Source of the DNA: JAMCRM01 sp035561075
GTDB lineage: Bacteria; Acidobacteriota; Terriglobia; Bryobacterales; Bryobacteraceae
Assembly: GCA_035561075.1 (NCBI GenBank)
Contig: DATMYF010000110.1
Coordinates: forward strand, 53,660 to 117,659
DNA length: 64,000 nt
Direction of reading: 5' to 3'
The notes under the pieces are model-generated. The model was not told the DNA's origin, did no database searches, and saw only the letters and a program-made list of their open reading frames with translations. Positions 17,004-26,491 of this stretch are shown here, one piece after another. The stretch's first letter is position 1. The number at the start of each line of letters is the position of its first letter. Both the position numbers and the translations under genes were made by a program.

Positions 17004-17477
17004 ATGACAGTCTTGGACGTTAACGAGATCCGCCGAATCCTGCCCCACCGCTACCCGATGCTGCTCGTGGATCGGATTGTGGAGATGGACGCCGACCACG
17101 TTGTGGGCATCAAGAACGTGACCCATAACGAGCCCTTCTTCCAGGGCCACTTCCCCGATTTCCCGGTGATGCCAGGGGTACTCATCGTGGAAGCCATGGC
17201 GCAGGCCGGCGGCGTGCTGGTGCTGGGAAATATTCCGGACCGCGACAAGAAGCTGGTGCTTTTGGTGGCCATCGAGAACGCGCGCTTCCGCAAGCCTGTG
17301 GTACCCGGAGACACCCTGCGGATGGAGATGACCGTGGTGAAGCGCAAAGCTTCGGTAGCCAAAATGACCGGCCGCGCCACTGTTGACGGTGTTGTGGTCG
17401 CGGAAGCCGACGTGATGTGCAAGCTGGCGGACAAGGACGAAGGCGAGGCGAGCAAGCCCGCGACGACGGGCGCGTAG
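17004..17477 (+). CDS. fabZ: 3-hydroxyacyl-ACP dehydratase FabZ
   Basis: 157 aa, somewhat longer than usual because of a charged C-terminal tail. 'LPHRYPMLLVDRI', the catalytic histidine in 'GHFPDFPVMPG' and the catalytic glutamate in 'EAMAQ' are intact. It dehydrates 3-hydroxyacyl-ACP in fatty acid elongation and shares the 3-hydroxyacyl-ACP pool with LpxA. The fabZ-lpxA order is widely conserved in Gram-negative bacteria. Confidence 0.96.
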   Translation: MTVLDVNEIRRILPHRYPMLLVDRIVEMDADHVVGIKNVTHNEPFFQGHFPDFPVMPGVLIVEAMAQAGGVLVLGNIPDRDKKLVLLVAIENARFRKPVVPGDTLRMEMTVVKRKASVAKMTGRATVDGVVVAEADVMCKLADKDEGEASKPATTGA

Positions 17478-18254
17478 ATGTCCGTCCATCCGACCGCCCT
17501 CGTCGACCCGGCGGCGCGAATCCATCCGGACGCGGAGATCGGCCCCTTCTCGGTGATCGGCCCCGAGGTCGAGATCGGCCCGCGCACCCGCCTGATGGCC
17601 CACGTCTACGTGGAGGGCCCCACCTGGATCGGCGAGGACAATGTCTTCTTCCCTTACAGCACGGTGGGGGTGGCCCCTCAGGACCTGAAGTACAAGGGCG
17701 AGCGCTCCGAAACACGGATCGGTGACCGCAACCGCATCCGCGAGTTCGTCACCATCCATCGTGGGACCGAAGGCGGCGGCCTGGTCACTTGCATCGGAAG
17801 CGATAACCTCCTGATGGCCTACGTACACGTCGCGCACGACGTCCGGTTGGGCGACCGCGCGGTGCTCGCCAACGGTGTGACCCTGGCTGGCCATGTGACC
17901 ATTGGGGACTGGGCTGTCATCGGCGCCTTTACAGGGGTGCACCAGTTCTGCCGTGTGGGCCGCCACTCGATCATTGGCGGCTACAGTGTGGTGACGCAGG
18001 ATGTGCTGCCGTACTCGAATACCGTCAGCGCGCGCGAAATCAAAGTCTACGGCGCTAACAAGACCGGCCTGGAGCGGCGCGGCTTTGAAACCGCTGCCAT
18101 CGAAAAGCTCCAGACCGCCCTCCGGCTGCTGACGCGCGCCGGGCTGAACACCTCCCAGGCGGTGGAGCGCATCCGCGCCGAACTTCTGCCTTCGGCCGAG
18201 GTGCAGGAACTGCTGGAGTTCATCGCCGCATCTCAACGCGGCGTGGTCAAGTAG
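17478..18254 (+). CDS. lpxA: UDP-N-acetylglucosamine acyltransferase LpxA
   Basis: 258 aa, directly after the fabZ stop. Hexapeptide left-handed beta-helix repeats fill residues 1-190; the catalytic histidine is in 'HVAHDVRLG', with 'LAGHVTIGD' and 'HQFCRVGRHSIIGG' following. It transfers a 3-hydroxyacyl chain from ACP to UDP-GlcNAc, or to the 3-amino analogue, as the first step of lipid A synthesis. See the GnnA-like gene at 22715 for the possible amino-sugar substrate. Confidence 0.95.
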   Translation: MSVHPTALVDPAARIHPDAEIGPFSVIGPEVEIGPRTRLMAHVYVEGPTWIGEDNVFFPYSTVGVAPQDLKYKGERSETRIGDRNRIREFVTIHRGTEGGGLVTCIGSDNLLMAYVHVAHDVRLGDRAVLANGVTLAGHVTIGDWAVIGAFTGVHQFCRVGRHSIIGGYSVVTQDVLPYSNTVSAREIKVYGANKTGLERRGFETAAIEKLQTALRLLTRAGLNTSQAVERIRAELLPSAEVQELLEFIAASQRGVVK

Positions 18255-19067
<813 letters not shown>

Positions 19068-19086
19068 CCGCCGTGGACCACCCGCC

Positions 19087-22000
19087 CTATTGCCGCGATG
19101 ACGGCAGCACGGCGCCGATAGCAGCGAAGAGTTCCCCTGGCCGGATGGGTTTGGCAATATAGCCGTCCATCCCCGCTTCGAGGCACCGCTCGCGGTCGCC
19201 CTTCATGGCATTCGCTGTCATGGCGAGCACGGGAAGGTGGCCGCCCGCCTCGTTCTCATGGTCCCGCAGCATCGCGATCGCCTCCAGCCCGTCCATTTCC
19301 GGCATCTGGACATCCATCAGGACCACATCGAACGACTCGCGGGCGATGGCCTCGATGGCCTCGCGGCCGTTGCGCGCCACCGACACGCTGTGGCCCTGCT
19401 TTTCGAGCAGGCGGGAGGCGAGTTTCTCGTTGATGGCGTTGTCTTCCACGAGTAGCACCTTCAGGGTGCGGCCGGGAGGCGCCGGCTCTTTGGCTGTCAC
19501 GCGCGAGACCTCGTCCTCGATTGGAATGCCAAACGCGGCCGTGAAGTGGAACGTGCTGCCGCTCCCCGGCGTGCTTTCCACCCAGATACGCCCGCCCATC
19601 ATGGCAGTGAGCTGCCGGGAAATCGCCAGTCCAAGCCCTGTGCCTCCGTAGCGCCGGCTGCTGGAACCGTCCACCTGCCTGAACGGCTCGAATATTACTG
19701 CAAGTTTCTCCGGCCCGATGCCGATGCCGGTATCCCGCACGGTGAAGTGCAGGATCGCCTGTTGCGAAGCCGGCGCGTCCAAATCCACAGCCGCCACAAT
19801 CTCCCCCGCGGCAGTGAACTTCAGGGCATTCGAGAGCAGATTCAACAGCACCTGCCGGAGACGCAGCGGATCCCCCATCAGGACATCGGGGACGCTGTCG
19901 CCGACGCGGTATTCGAGTTTCAGCCCCTTTTCCCGCGCCGCAACGTCGAAGGTGCGAAAGGTATCGCCCAGTACCTGTCGGAGCCCGAACCTGACGGAAT
20001 CGAGCTCCAGTTTGCCGGCTTCGATCTTCGAGAAATCCAGTACGTCATTGATCAGCGAGAGCAGGGCGTCGGAGGAAACTTTCACCAACCGCAGATACTC
20101 GGCCTGCTCGTCGTCAAGTGGAGTGGTGAGCGCCAGTTCGGTCATCCCGATGATGCCGTTCATGGGGGTGCGGATCTCATGGCTCATATTGGCCAGGAAC
20201 TCGCTTTTGAGCCGCGTGGCCTGCTGGGCTTCCACCAGCAGGCGCTCGATCTCGCGATTCTGCTTCTCAACCGTGGCCTTCTCTTCCAGCACGCGGGCTT
20301 TCTCGCGGATGAGGCTGAGTGTGCGTTCCCCTACTGCGGCTTCCAACCGGGACTGCACCCGCAGCATGCGCTTCATCCGGACATACCAGAACAGCCGCAC
20401 GATGGCTACCCCCAACCCGCCCAGCAGCGCGTAGAACCACCATGACATCCACCAGGGCGGCCTGATGGTGATGGAAACGGTGGCGGGCGCACCGCTCCAC
20501 CGGCCGCCCCCGCCAGACGCCAACACCTCGAAGGTATACTCGCCCGCGGGCAACCCGGAGTACTGCGCTTCACCTTGCGCTGTGTAGTTCCATGCCTCCT
20601 CAAGGCCCGCCAGCCGGTAACGGAACCGTACGGCCGCCTCGTGCCGGAAGGTCAGAGCGGTGAACCTGACGCGTAGCAACCGGTGGACATAGGGCACCGA
20701 GACCGGGCCGGCACCGCTGTAGTTCCGGGTTCCCAGCCTCACCCCTACAATGGTGGCCGGTACGGAGGCCGGCTCCACCAACGCGCCGGCGGGATTGAAA
20801 TGCGAGAGCCCGCGGCTGGTTCCGATCCAGACGCTGCCGTCCTGGTCCGCGAAGAAGGCATTGCCGTCGCAGTCGTCCCAGATCAGGCCGTCTGCCGCGC
20901 CGCGATGCCGCCAGCGCGAGCCATCCCAGAAATCCACTCCGTTATCGGTGCCGTACCAGAGCCAGCCCCGCTTATCCGATGCCACGAAAATGGCCTGATC
21001 AGAGTGGAGACCCTCGCGGGTGCTGAAGTGGCGGACCGACCGGATGGCGCCATCGCGGAAGGAGAACTGCGAAAGGGCGGTGCCCTCCCTGTATCCCACC
21101 CAGTATTCCCCTTTTGGTGTTTCCGTGATGTAAGCAGTGAAGTTCGTGCGCAGGCCATCGGCCGTGGTGAACCGGCGCCAGCGCCCGTCTTCCAGACAAG
21201 CCAGGCCACGTGAGCCTGCGCACCAGAGCCTGCCCGCGCGATCCAGCGCGCATTGTGCGAACGCCTCGGCGGCGTCGCCACCGGGCACCTCTTCCCTTGT
21301 GAACCGCATCGACCCTTCGGCTGCGGTCCCTCGGAACAGACCACCGGAAGAAGCCGCCCATACCCGGCCTTCCGAATCGACCGCCACGGAAGTGATATGG
21401 TCGCTGGTCAGGCCGGATTCTGCGCCGTAGATGCGAGAGCGGCCCTCCACCGGCCAGATCCGCCCCACACCGCCCGGCGACACTCCCAGCCAGATACTAC
21501 CGTCCGGCTGCGGGACCAGCGCTCGCACCTGTCCCATCGGCAGGCCGTGTTTCCATGGCCGCCACTTGCGCCTGGCTGCATCGAACCGGCTCAGGCCATT
21601 GTTGGTGCCGGCCCAGAGGTCGCCCCGGCAGTCACGCGCGATGGACCGCACGGCGTCGTCCACCAGACCGTCGCCCTCGGCCCAGCCCTCCCATTCTCCG
21701 AATCCCAGCCAGCGGGCCAGACCGGCACCGTTGGTGCCAAGCCAGAGGGAGCCCTCCCGATCCCTGAGGAAACAGTGGACGGAATTTGTAACCAGACCGT
21801 TCGATTTGCGGATCAGTCGCCAGCCCTCGCCGGTCCGCTGAGCCAAACCCCCGGCGGTGGGGACAAACAACTCTCCATGGGAGTCAACGTACAGGTGGGC
21901 GTTGGTGTCGGGAGGGGGCAGGCCGCGACCCTCCGGCACGAACCGCTCAGTCCCCTTCTTCCACTGGAGCAGGTGGCGCGCGCTACGAATCCAGAGGTTC

Positions 22001-22656
22001 CCGCGGGCATCCGTGAGGATGGCATGCCATCGGTCTGAGGGGATCTCAGGGTTGGGCAACTCCACCGCGCGGTCACCCTCCAGCCGGCAGATCCGCTGCC
22101 CGCAACCGAACCATACCTGGCCCTCGGGGTCTTTGTGGACCCCGAAGACCTGGCGATCCGCTCGCCCGGAAACGGCGAACAGCCGGACGGCCATGCCGCC
22201 GGAGGCATCCTTCCGGGCAACCGCTAGTCCATTCGCGGTTCCCACGTACAGCGTCCCGGAGGCGTCCGAGTCGATTCCCGATTGCCCCATCAACTGGCCG
22301 GCGCCCGGCAGATCGACGCGTTCGAAATGGTCGCCGGAACGGCGTGCCAACCCATGCTGCGTCCCGACCCACAAGGTCCCATCGGCAGTCTCGTGTATCG
22401 CTTCCACCCTCACACCCGGCAACCCCTGTGGGCGGCGGAATGCGGTGAAGCGACGGCCGTCGTAGCGGAAAAGCCCGTTCTGGGTGCCGATCCAGATAAA
22501 GCCGGTGCGGTCCTGCAACAGACAATCGATGGCCAGGTTAGTGAGGCCGTCCTGCTGGCCGTAATACCGGAAACTATAGCGCTGGCCGGACACCGTGGCG
22601 GGTAGGCATACCAATGCCAACACCACCAGCGAATGCCTCCACTCGACACTTCCCAT
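19087..22656 (-). CDS. Hybrid sensor histidine kinase with two-component propeller domain
   Basis: 1189 aa. Signal peptide (about 1-24), then periplasmic two-component propeller repeats ('DRTGFIWIGTQNGLFRYDG' and many variants) to about residue 640, a Y_Y_Y Ig-like domain, one membrane helix (about 733-757), a coiled coil, HisKA with phospho-acceptor H826 ('NMSHEIRTP'), HATPase with 'GTGLGLAIS', and a C-terminal receiver with phospho-acceptor D1115 ('LMDVQMPEMDG'). Propeller sensors usually detect polysaccharides or their breakdown products. Unlike Bacteroidetes hybrid regulators it ends at the receiver with no AraC-type DNA-binding domain, so output must go to a separate protein. Convergent with lpxI. 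Confidence 0.92.
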   Translation of the reverse strand: MGSVEWRHSLVVLALVCLPATVSGQRYSFRYYGQQDGLTNLAIDCLLQDRTGFIWIGTQNGLFRYDGRRFTAFRRPQGLPGVRVEAIHETADGTLWVGTQHGLARRSGDHFERVDLPGAGQLMGQSGIDSDASGTLYVGTANGLAVARKDASGGMAVRLFAVSGRADRQVFGVHKDPEGQVWFGCGQRICRLEGDRAVELPNPEIPSDRWHAILTDARGNLWIRSARHLLQWKKGTERFVPEGRGLPPPDTNAHLYVDSHGELFVPTAGGLAQRTGEGWRLIRKSNGLVTNSVHCFLRDREGSLWLGTNGAGLARWLGFGEWEGWAEGDGLVDDAVRSIARDCRGDLWAGTNNGLSRFDAARRKWRPWKHGLPMGQVRALVPQPDGSIWLGVSPGGVGRIWPVEGRSRIYGAESGLTSDHITSVAVDSEGRVWAASSGGLFRGTAAEGSMRFTREEVPGGDAAEAFAQCALDRAGRLWCAGSRGLACLEDGRWRRFTTADGLRTNFTAYITETPKGEYWVGYREGTALSQFSFRDGAIRSVRHFSTREGLHSDQAIFVASDKRGWLWYGTDNGVDFWDGSRWRHRGAADGLIWDDCDGNAFFADQDGSVWIGTSRGLSHFNPAGALVEPASVPATIVGVRLGTRNYSGAGPVSVPYVHRLLRVRFTALTFRHEAAVRFRYRLAGLEEAWNYTAQGEAQYSGLPAGEYTFEVLASGGGGRWSGAPATVSITIRPPWWMSWWFYALLGGLGVAIVRLFWYVRMKRMLRVQSRLEAAVGERTLSLIREKARVLEEKATVEKQNREIERLLVEAQQATRLKSEFLANMSHEIRTPMNGIIGMTELALTTPLDDEQAEYLRLVKVSSDALLSLINDVLDFSKIEAGKLELDSVRFGLRQVLGDTFRTFDVAAREKGLKLEYRVGDSVPDVLMGDPLRLRQVLLNLLSNALKFTAAGEIVAAVDLDAPASQQAILHFTVRDTGIGIGPEKLAVIFEPFRQVDGSSSRRYGGTGLGLAISRQLTAMMGGRIWVESTPGSGSTFHFTAAFGIPIEDEVSRVTAKEPAPPGRTLKVLLVEDNAINEKLASRLLEKQGHSVSVARNGREAIEAIARESFDVVLMDVQMPEMDGLEAIAMLRDHENEAGGHLPVLAMTANAMKGDRERCLEAGMDGYIAKPIRPGELFAAIGAVLPSSRQ

Positions 22657-22714
22657 TAGCGAATGTATCGGCTCTTACGGACAATTGCTTTACTATCAAA
22701 GAGAGGACGGTACT

Positions 22715-23701
22715 ATGCCGGTCCTCCCGGGAGGAGTCTTGAACCAGATTCGCGTGGCCGTCGTGGGCGCCGGCCAGTTCGGGCGAAACCACTGCCGCGT
22801 GGTTCACCAGTCGCCGCGCGCCGTTTTATCGGCGGTGGTGGATGTTGACGCGGCCCGCGCCGCCGAAGCCGCCGCAGCCGCGGGAGCGCAGCCGTTCACC
22901 AGCATTGAAAAGCTGCGCGACGTCGCCGACGCCGCCATCGTGGCCGCCCCCACCGCTGTGCACTCGGAGGTGGGCTGCCGCCTGATGGAGGCGGGCCTCG
23001 ACGTGCTTGTGGAAAAGCCGGTGGCCCCAGACCTCCCATCCGCGGATCGGCTGGTGGAGACCGCGGCCCGCCTGGGGCGCATTCTCCAGGTTGGCCACCT
23101 GGAGCGCTTCAACCCCGGGGTCCGCGCGGTCGTAAGGCGCGCCACGCTGCCGCTCTTCTTCGAAGTGCACCGGTTGAGCGTTTTCAGCCCTCGTAGCCTG
23201 GATATCGACGTGGTGCTGGACCTGATGATTCACGATATCGACATCGTCCTGCGCCTCACCGGCGCCGAGCCGCTCGACATACGCGCGGCCGGCATCTCGA
23301 TCCTTTCCCCTAAGGTGGATATCGCCAACGTGCGCCTGGAATTCGAGAACGGCTGCGTGGCCAACCTCACCGCTTCCCGCGTTTCGACGGACCGGGTCCG
23401 CAAACTGCGCCTCTTCCAGCCCCGGCAGTACCTTTCGCTGGACTACGCCCGCCAGGATGTCGCCATTGTCACGGTTGGGACGGACCACCAAATCGCCTTC
23501 GAACAGGCCCCCGTCACCAAGGCCGAGCCGCTTGCGCTGCAGTTTGATGCATTTCTGGATGCCGTCGAAAGCCGTTGCGCACCGGAGACTTCGGGCGAGT
23601 CCGCGCGCCGGTCGCTCAAGGTGGGGCTGGCAATCCTTGATAAAATCAAAGAGCACGCGGAAGTAGTCTCGCAATCCCTGGTCTCAGGATGGAAACCGTA
23701 G
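22715..23701 (+). CDS. gnnA: Gfo/Idh/MocA oxidoreductase, UDP-GlcNAc 3-dehydrogenase (GnnA)-like
   Basis: 328 aa from ATG 22715; a TTG at 22739 preceded by GGGAGGAG is an equally good start and would begin right at the Rossmann fold ('RVAVVGAGQFGRNH'). 'EKPVA' marks the catalytic lysine motif; 'VGHLERFNP' and 'DIDVVLDLMIHDIDI' match the subgroup that includes GnnA, which oxidises C3 of UDP-GlcNAc so that GnnB can add an amine for amide-linked lipid A. Lying near lpxA-lpxI supports that role, although a sensor kinase gene intervenes. The gene symbol is inference; no GnnB is adjacent. Confidence 0.65.
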   Translation: MPVLPGGVLNQIRVAVVGAGQFGRNHCRVVHQSPRAVLSAVVDVDAARAAEAAAAAGAQPFTSIEKLRDVADAAIVAAPTAVHSEVGCRLMEAGLDVLVEKPVAPDLPSADRLVETAARLGRILQVGHLERFNPGVRAVVRRATLPLFFEVHRLSVFSPRSLDIDVVLDLMIHDIDIVLRLTGAEPLDIRAAGISILSPKVDIANVRLEFENGCVANLTASRVSTDRVRKLRLFQPRQYLSLDYARQDVAIVTVGTDHQIAFEQAPVTKAEPLALQFDAFLDAVESRCAPETSGESARRSLKVGLAILDKIKEHAEVVSQSLVSGWKP

Positions 23702-24738
23702 TCACACCACCGGAATCGAACGCCGTCGAACTCCGTCTGCTCGCCGGGTTGAACGACGGGGGATTCCATAATCGCAAGGCGGGCGTCATTTCGCTCGTCG
23801 TGCACGTGGTGGGGATCGCCGTGTTGATGATGCTGCCGGCGAACTACCTGGCGCCTCCCGAGCGGAACCCGCAGTCGGCCCGCGTGATCACACCGCTGGT
23901 CGCGCCGCCGTCCGAGCCGACCCAAACCATCCCCAATAAGGGACCGCTCAGCAAAGAATTCGACGCCGAAGCGATGCAGCCGCGGCCGCGCATCCAGGTT
24001 CCGCCGTCACCCCCATCCACCACGCGGGCGGCGGCCGTCCGTCCGTCACTGCCGTCCCCGCCGCCGGCGCCTCGTCCCTCGCTGGCCGAGCCGCCCAAAC
24101 TCGAGGCCCGGGCCGAGCAACCGCCCCCGCCAGTGCTCACGCCCTCCCTCACAACCCCGCCGCGCATTCAGGATCAGGAAAAGCCCGCGCTGGCATTTGA
24201 GGATCCCGGAGCCGCCCGCCCGGCGCCCGCGCCCGGACGGATTCCGGGAGGCCTGGTAACATCCGGCAACACCGTCGACGAGGCAATCCGCGCAGTGACA
24301 CGCGGTGGCGTGGGCGGCGGTCTGAGCGTGGGGGATGCCGGGGAGCCCGGAATCGGCGGGATCGGAGAAGGCATCAACCTGCCGCCGTCACCGGGCCGCC
24401 AAGCCAGCAACCTGGAGCTGTTGAGCGATCCCATGGGGGTCGATTTCCGCCCATACCTGATAAAGGTACTCGCTTCGGTGCGGCGGAACTGGTTTGCGGT
24501 GATGCCGGAAAGCGCCAAGCTGGGGCGTCCCGGCCGCGTCTCCATCCAGTTTGTAATTGCCCGCAATGGCTCCGTGCCCAAGCTTGTGATCGTTGGCTAC
24601 TCCGGCACCGACGCCTTCGACCGCGCCGCGGTGGCGGGCATCAGCGCCTCAAATCCCTTCCCTCCCCTGCCTACGGAATTCCATGGCGGCCAAGTCCGCC
24701 TACAGCTCAATTTCTCGTACAACGTCCGCCGGAGATGA
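23689..24738 (+). CDS. TonB-like energy transducer with C-terminal TonB/TolA domain
   Basis: 349 aa. One N-terminal membrane helix ('GVISLVVHVVGIAVLMML', about 31-48), a long Pro/Ala-rich periplasmic spacer (about 55-200), a glycine-rich segment, and a C-terminal TonB-type domain ('VSIQFVIARNGSVPKLVIVGYSG' to 'LQLNFSYNV'). It overlaps the preceding dehydrogenase gene by 13 bases. It probably couples proton-motive force to an outer-membrane receptor, such as the one at 32159; no ExbB/ExbD genes are nearby. Confidence 0.8.
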   Translation: METVVTPPESNAVELRLLAGLNDGGFHNRKAGVISLVVHVVGIAVLMMLPANYLAPPERNPQSARVITPLVAPPSEPTQTIPNKGPLSKEFDAEAMQPRPRIQVPPSPPSTTRAAAVRPSLPSPPPAPRPSLAEPPKLEARAEQPPPPVLTPSLTTPPRIQDQEKPALAFEDPGAARPAPAPGRIPGGLVTSGNTVDEAIRAVTRGGVGGGLSVGDAGEPGIGGIGEGINLPPSPGRQASNLELLSDPMGVDFRPYLIKVLASVRRNWFAVMPESAKLGRPGRVSIQFVIARNGSVPKLVIVGYSGTDAFDRAAVAGISASNPFPPLPTEFHGGQVRLQLNFSYNVRRR

Positions 24739-24739
24739 A

Positions 24740-24892
24740 ATGAAAACCCGTCTGATCGCAGCCATAAGCGCCTACGCCATTCTTTCGTTGATGGCCGGCA
24801 TCACACTGGACGGGGTCTTCCGCATCGCCGTCTGGATCCTCATGGCCGGGCTGGCACTTAAGACGGTGATCGCATACAAAGCGGGCTGGTAA
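24740..24892 (+). CDS. Small membrane protein, 50 aa
   Basis: ATG at 24740 lies 1 base after the TonB-like stop. The short product has two hydrophobic stretches ('AISAYAILSLMAGITL' and 'IAVWILMAGLALKTVIAY') joined by 'DGVFR', so probably two membrane helices. I do not recognise the family. Tight spacing suggests co-translation with the TonB-like gene. Confidence 0.55.
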   Translation: MKTRLIAAISAYAILSLMAGITLDGVFRIAVWILMAGLALKTVIAYKAGW

Positions 24893-24936
24893 TCTCGGGT
24901 TGCCGTGGTTCGGAACGGTCCGATTTCTGTTCCAAA

Positions 24937-24953
24937 CTGAAACCGCGTTTCAG
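24937..24953. promoter_or_regulatory. Inverted repeat CTGAAAC-CGC-GTTTCAG upstream of sigma factor gene
   Basis: Perfect 7-bp arms around a 3-base centre, 160 bp before the sigma factor ATG. There is no T run after it in either direction, so an operator is more likely than a terminator. The rest of the 220-bp gap (24893-25112) shows nothing recognisable. Confidence 0.35.
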
Positions 24954-25112
24954 ATCGGCACATACAAGCAACCGGCATTAATACGGAAACAAAGGGAGTT
25001 ATAAGGTAATTTCCGTTGGTATTTAGGTTGCATTCCTACTAACTCCGGAAGCAAGAATCCGGCAGCCTTAAAAAGAGCGGTTCGAAACCCTGAAAAAAGA
25101 GAGGCCCTGAAC

Positions 25113-25838
25113 ATGCACTCCCGTAGTGTGTCCCGACGCGACCAGATCGTGCTCGAACATCTGCCCCTGGTAAAGGCCATTGCCGTGAGGGTGCACGAGA
25201 ATCTTCCCGTACACGTGGATCTGGACGACCTGATCCATGCGGGCATTATGGGACTCTTCGACGCCGCGGATAAGTTTGATGCGGAAAAGCGGGTGGCATT
25301 TCAGGCTTATGCCAAGCACCGCATTAAGGGCGCCATGCTGGACAGCCTGAGGCAGTTGGACTGGGCGTCGCGGGACCTGCGCAAGCGGCACAAGAAAATG
25401 GAGACGGCTTCGCGCGAATTAGCCGCGCGTCTGGGCCGTATCCCCACCGAAAATGAGGTGGCCGACAATATGGGGGTAGGGCTCGAACGCTGGCGCCGCA
25501 TGATGATGGAACTGCGGACCGTGGGGCTGCTTTCGGCATCCTCACGGGGTGAGGATGGGGCCGCCCTGCCGGAGTTCCCTGCCAAGCCGGATTCCCGTCC
25601 GGACCGCATGTGCGCCCAGGAGCAACTGCGTGACGCCATCTCCATCGCCATGCGCGCGCTGCCGGACCGCTATCGCAAAGTGGTACTGCTCTACTACACC
25701 AACGAGCTGACCATGAAAGAGATCGGAGACCTGCTGGGGGTCAACGAGAGCCGCGTTTCCCAGATTCACAAGACGGCCCTGGAAAAAATGGCCAACGTGC
25801 TGCACTCCAACGGGATACACTCGAGCGCGGCGTTCTGA
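25113..25838 (+). CDS. fliA: FliA/WhiG-type RNA polymerase sigma factor
   Basis: 241 aa with sigma regions 2, 3 and 4: 'DLIHAGIMGLFDAADKFD' (2.2-2.3), 'YAKHRIKGAMLDSLRQLDWASRDLR' (2.4-3.0, the pattern of sigma-28 factors), 'LGRIPTENEVADNMGV' (3), and 'YYTNELTMKEIGDLLGVNESRVSQIHKTAL' (4). A GAGAGG stands 8 bases before the ATG. No flagellar or anti-sigma gene is in the window, so the regulon is unknown. Confidence 0.85.
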   Translation: MHSRSVSRRDQIVLEHLPLVKAIAVRVHENLPVHVDLDDLIHAGIMGLFDAADKFDAEKRVAFQAYAKHRIKGAMLDSLRQLDWASRDLRKRHKKMETASRELAARLGRIPTENEVADNMGVGLERWRRMMMELRTVGLLSASSRGEDGAALPEFPAKPDSRPDRMCAQEQLRDAISIAMRALPDRYRKVVLLYYTNELTMKEIGDLLGVNESRVSQIHKTALEKMANVLHSNGIHSSAAF

Positions 25839-25844
25839 AGCGCC

Positions 25845-26489
25845 TCACACCCGAAGGCGATCGGAGTTCAATTGGCGGACCAATTCCTCCAGTTGATCCA
25901 CGCGCTTTGCCAAATCCTCGATAGCCTGTCCCTCGGGGTCGGGCAGTTTGCCGTGCTCAAGGACTCCGTTCGACGTGCGCGAGCGCACCACGCGCCCCGG
26001 AATACCGACCACTGTGGAATGGTCGGGTACGGAGTGCACCACCACGGAACCGGCCCCAATCTTTACGTGATCGCCGATCCGAATGTTACCCAAAACCTTC
26101 GCTCCGGTGCCCACCACAACGTTGTTCCCCAGGGTAGGGTGCCGCTTGCCCTTCTCGTTGCCCGTGCCGCCCAGAGTGACCCCCTGGTAAAGTAGCACGT
26201 CATCGCCGATCTCAGTGGTTTCCCCAATCACCACCCCCATCCCGTGATCGATGAAGAACCGCCGCCCAATGATGGCGCCAGGGTGGATTTCAATGCCCGT
26301 AAGGAATCGACTGGTCTGGGAGATCAGGCGCGGCAGCAGCGGAACCCGCATCTTATAGAGTTTGTGGGCCAGGCGGTGCGCCAGAATGGCGTGCAGGCCG
26401 GGGTAACAGAGCACGATCTCGAGCACGCTTTTGGCGGCCGGGTCTTCCCGGAATACGGTCTCGATCTGCTCTTTAACGGCTCTAAACAT
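25845..26489 (-). CDS. cysE: Serine O-acetyltransferase
   Basis: 214 aa. An N-terminal helical region ('EDPAAKSVLEIVLCYPGLHAILAHR') is followed by a left-handed beta-helix with 'GIEIHPGAIIGRRFFIDHGMGVVIGET', 'GVTLGGTG' and 'RHPTLGNNVVVGTGAKVLG'. It makes O-acetylserine for cysteine synthesis. The last 40 residues are an extra charged coiled-coil-like tail. It begins 2 bases after nuoI, so the two are probably co-transcribed; the sulfite reductase is 37 kb away. Confidence 0.93.
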   Translation of the reverse strand: MFRAVKEQIETVFREDPAAKSVLEIVLCYPGLHAILAHRLAHKLYKMRVPLLPRLISQTSRFLTGIEIHPGAIIGRRFFIDHGMGVVIGETTEIGDDVLLYQGVTLGGTGNEKGKRHPTLGNNVVVGTGAKVLGNIRIGDHVKIGAGSVVVHSVPDHSTVVGIPGRVVRSRTSNGVLEHGKLPDPEGQAIEDLAKRVDQLEELVRQLNSDRLRV

Positions 26490-26491
26490 TG

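Noticed and set aside
24954..24970. A sigma-54-like GGCAC...GC sequence before the sigma factor gene
   Set aside because: The spacing between the GG and GC elements is 9, not the required 10 bases.
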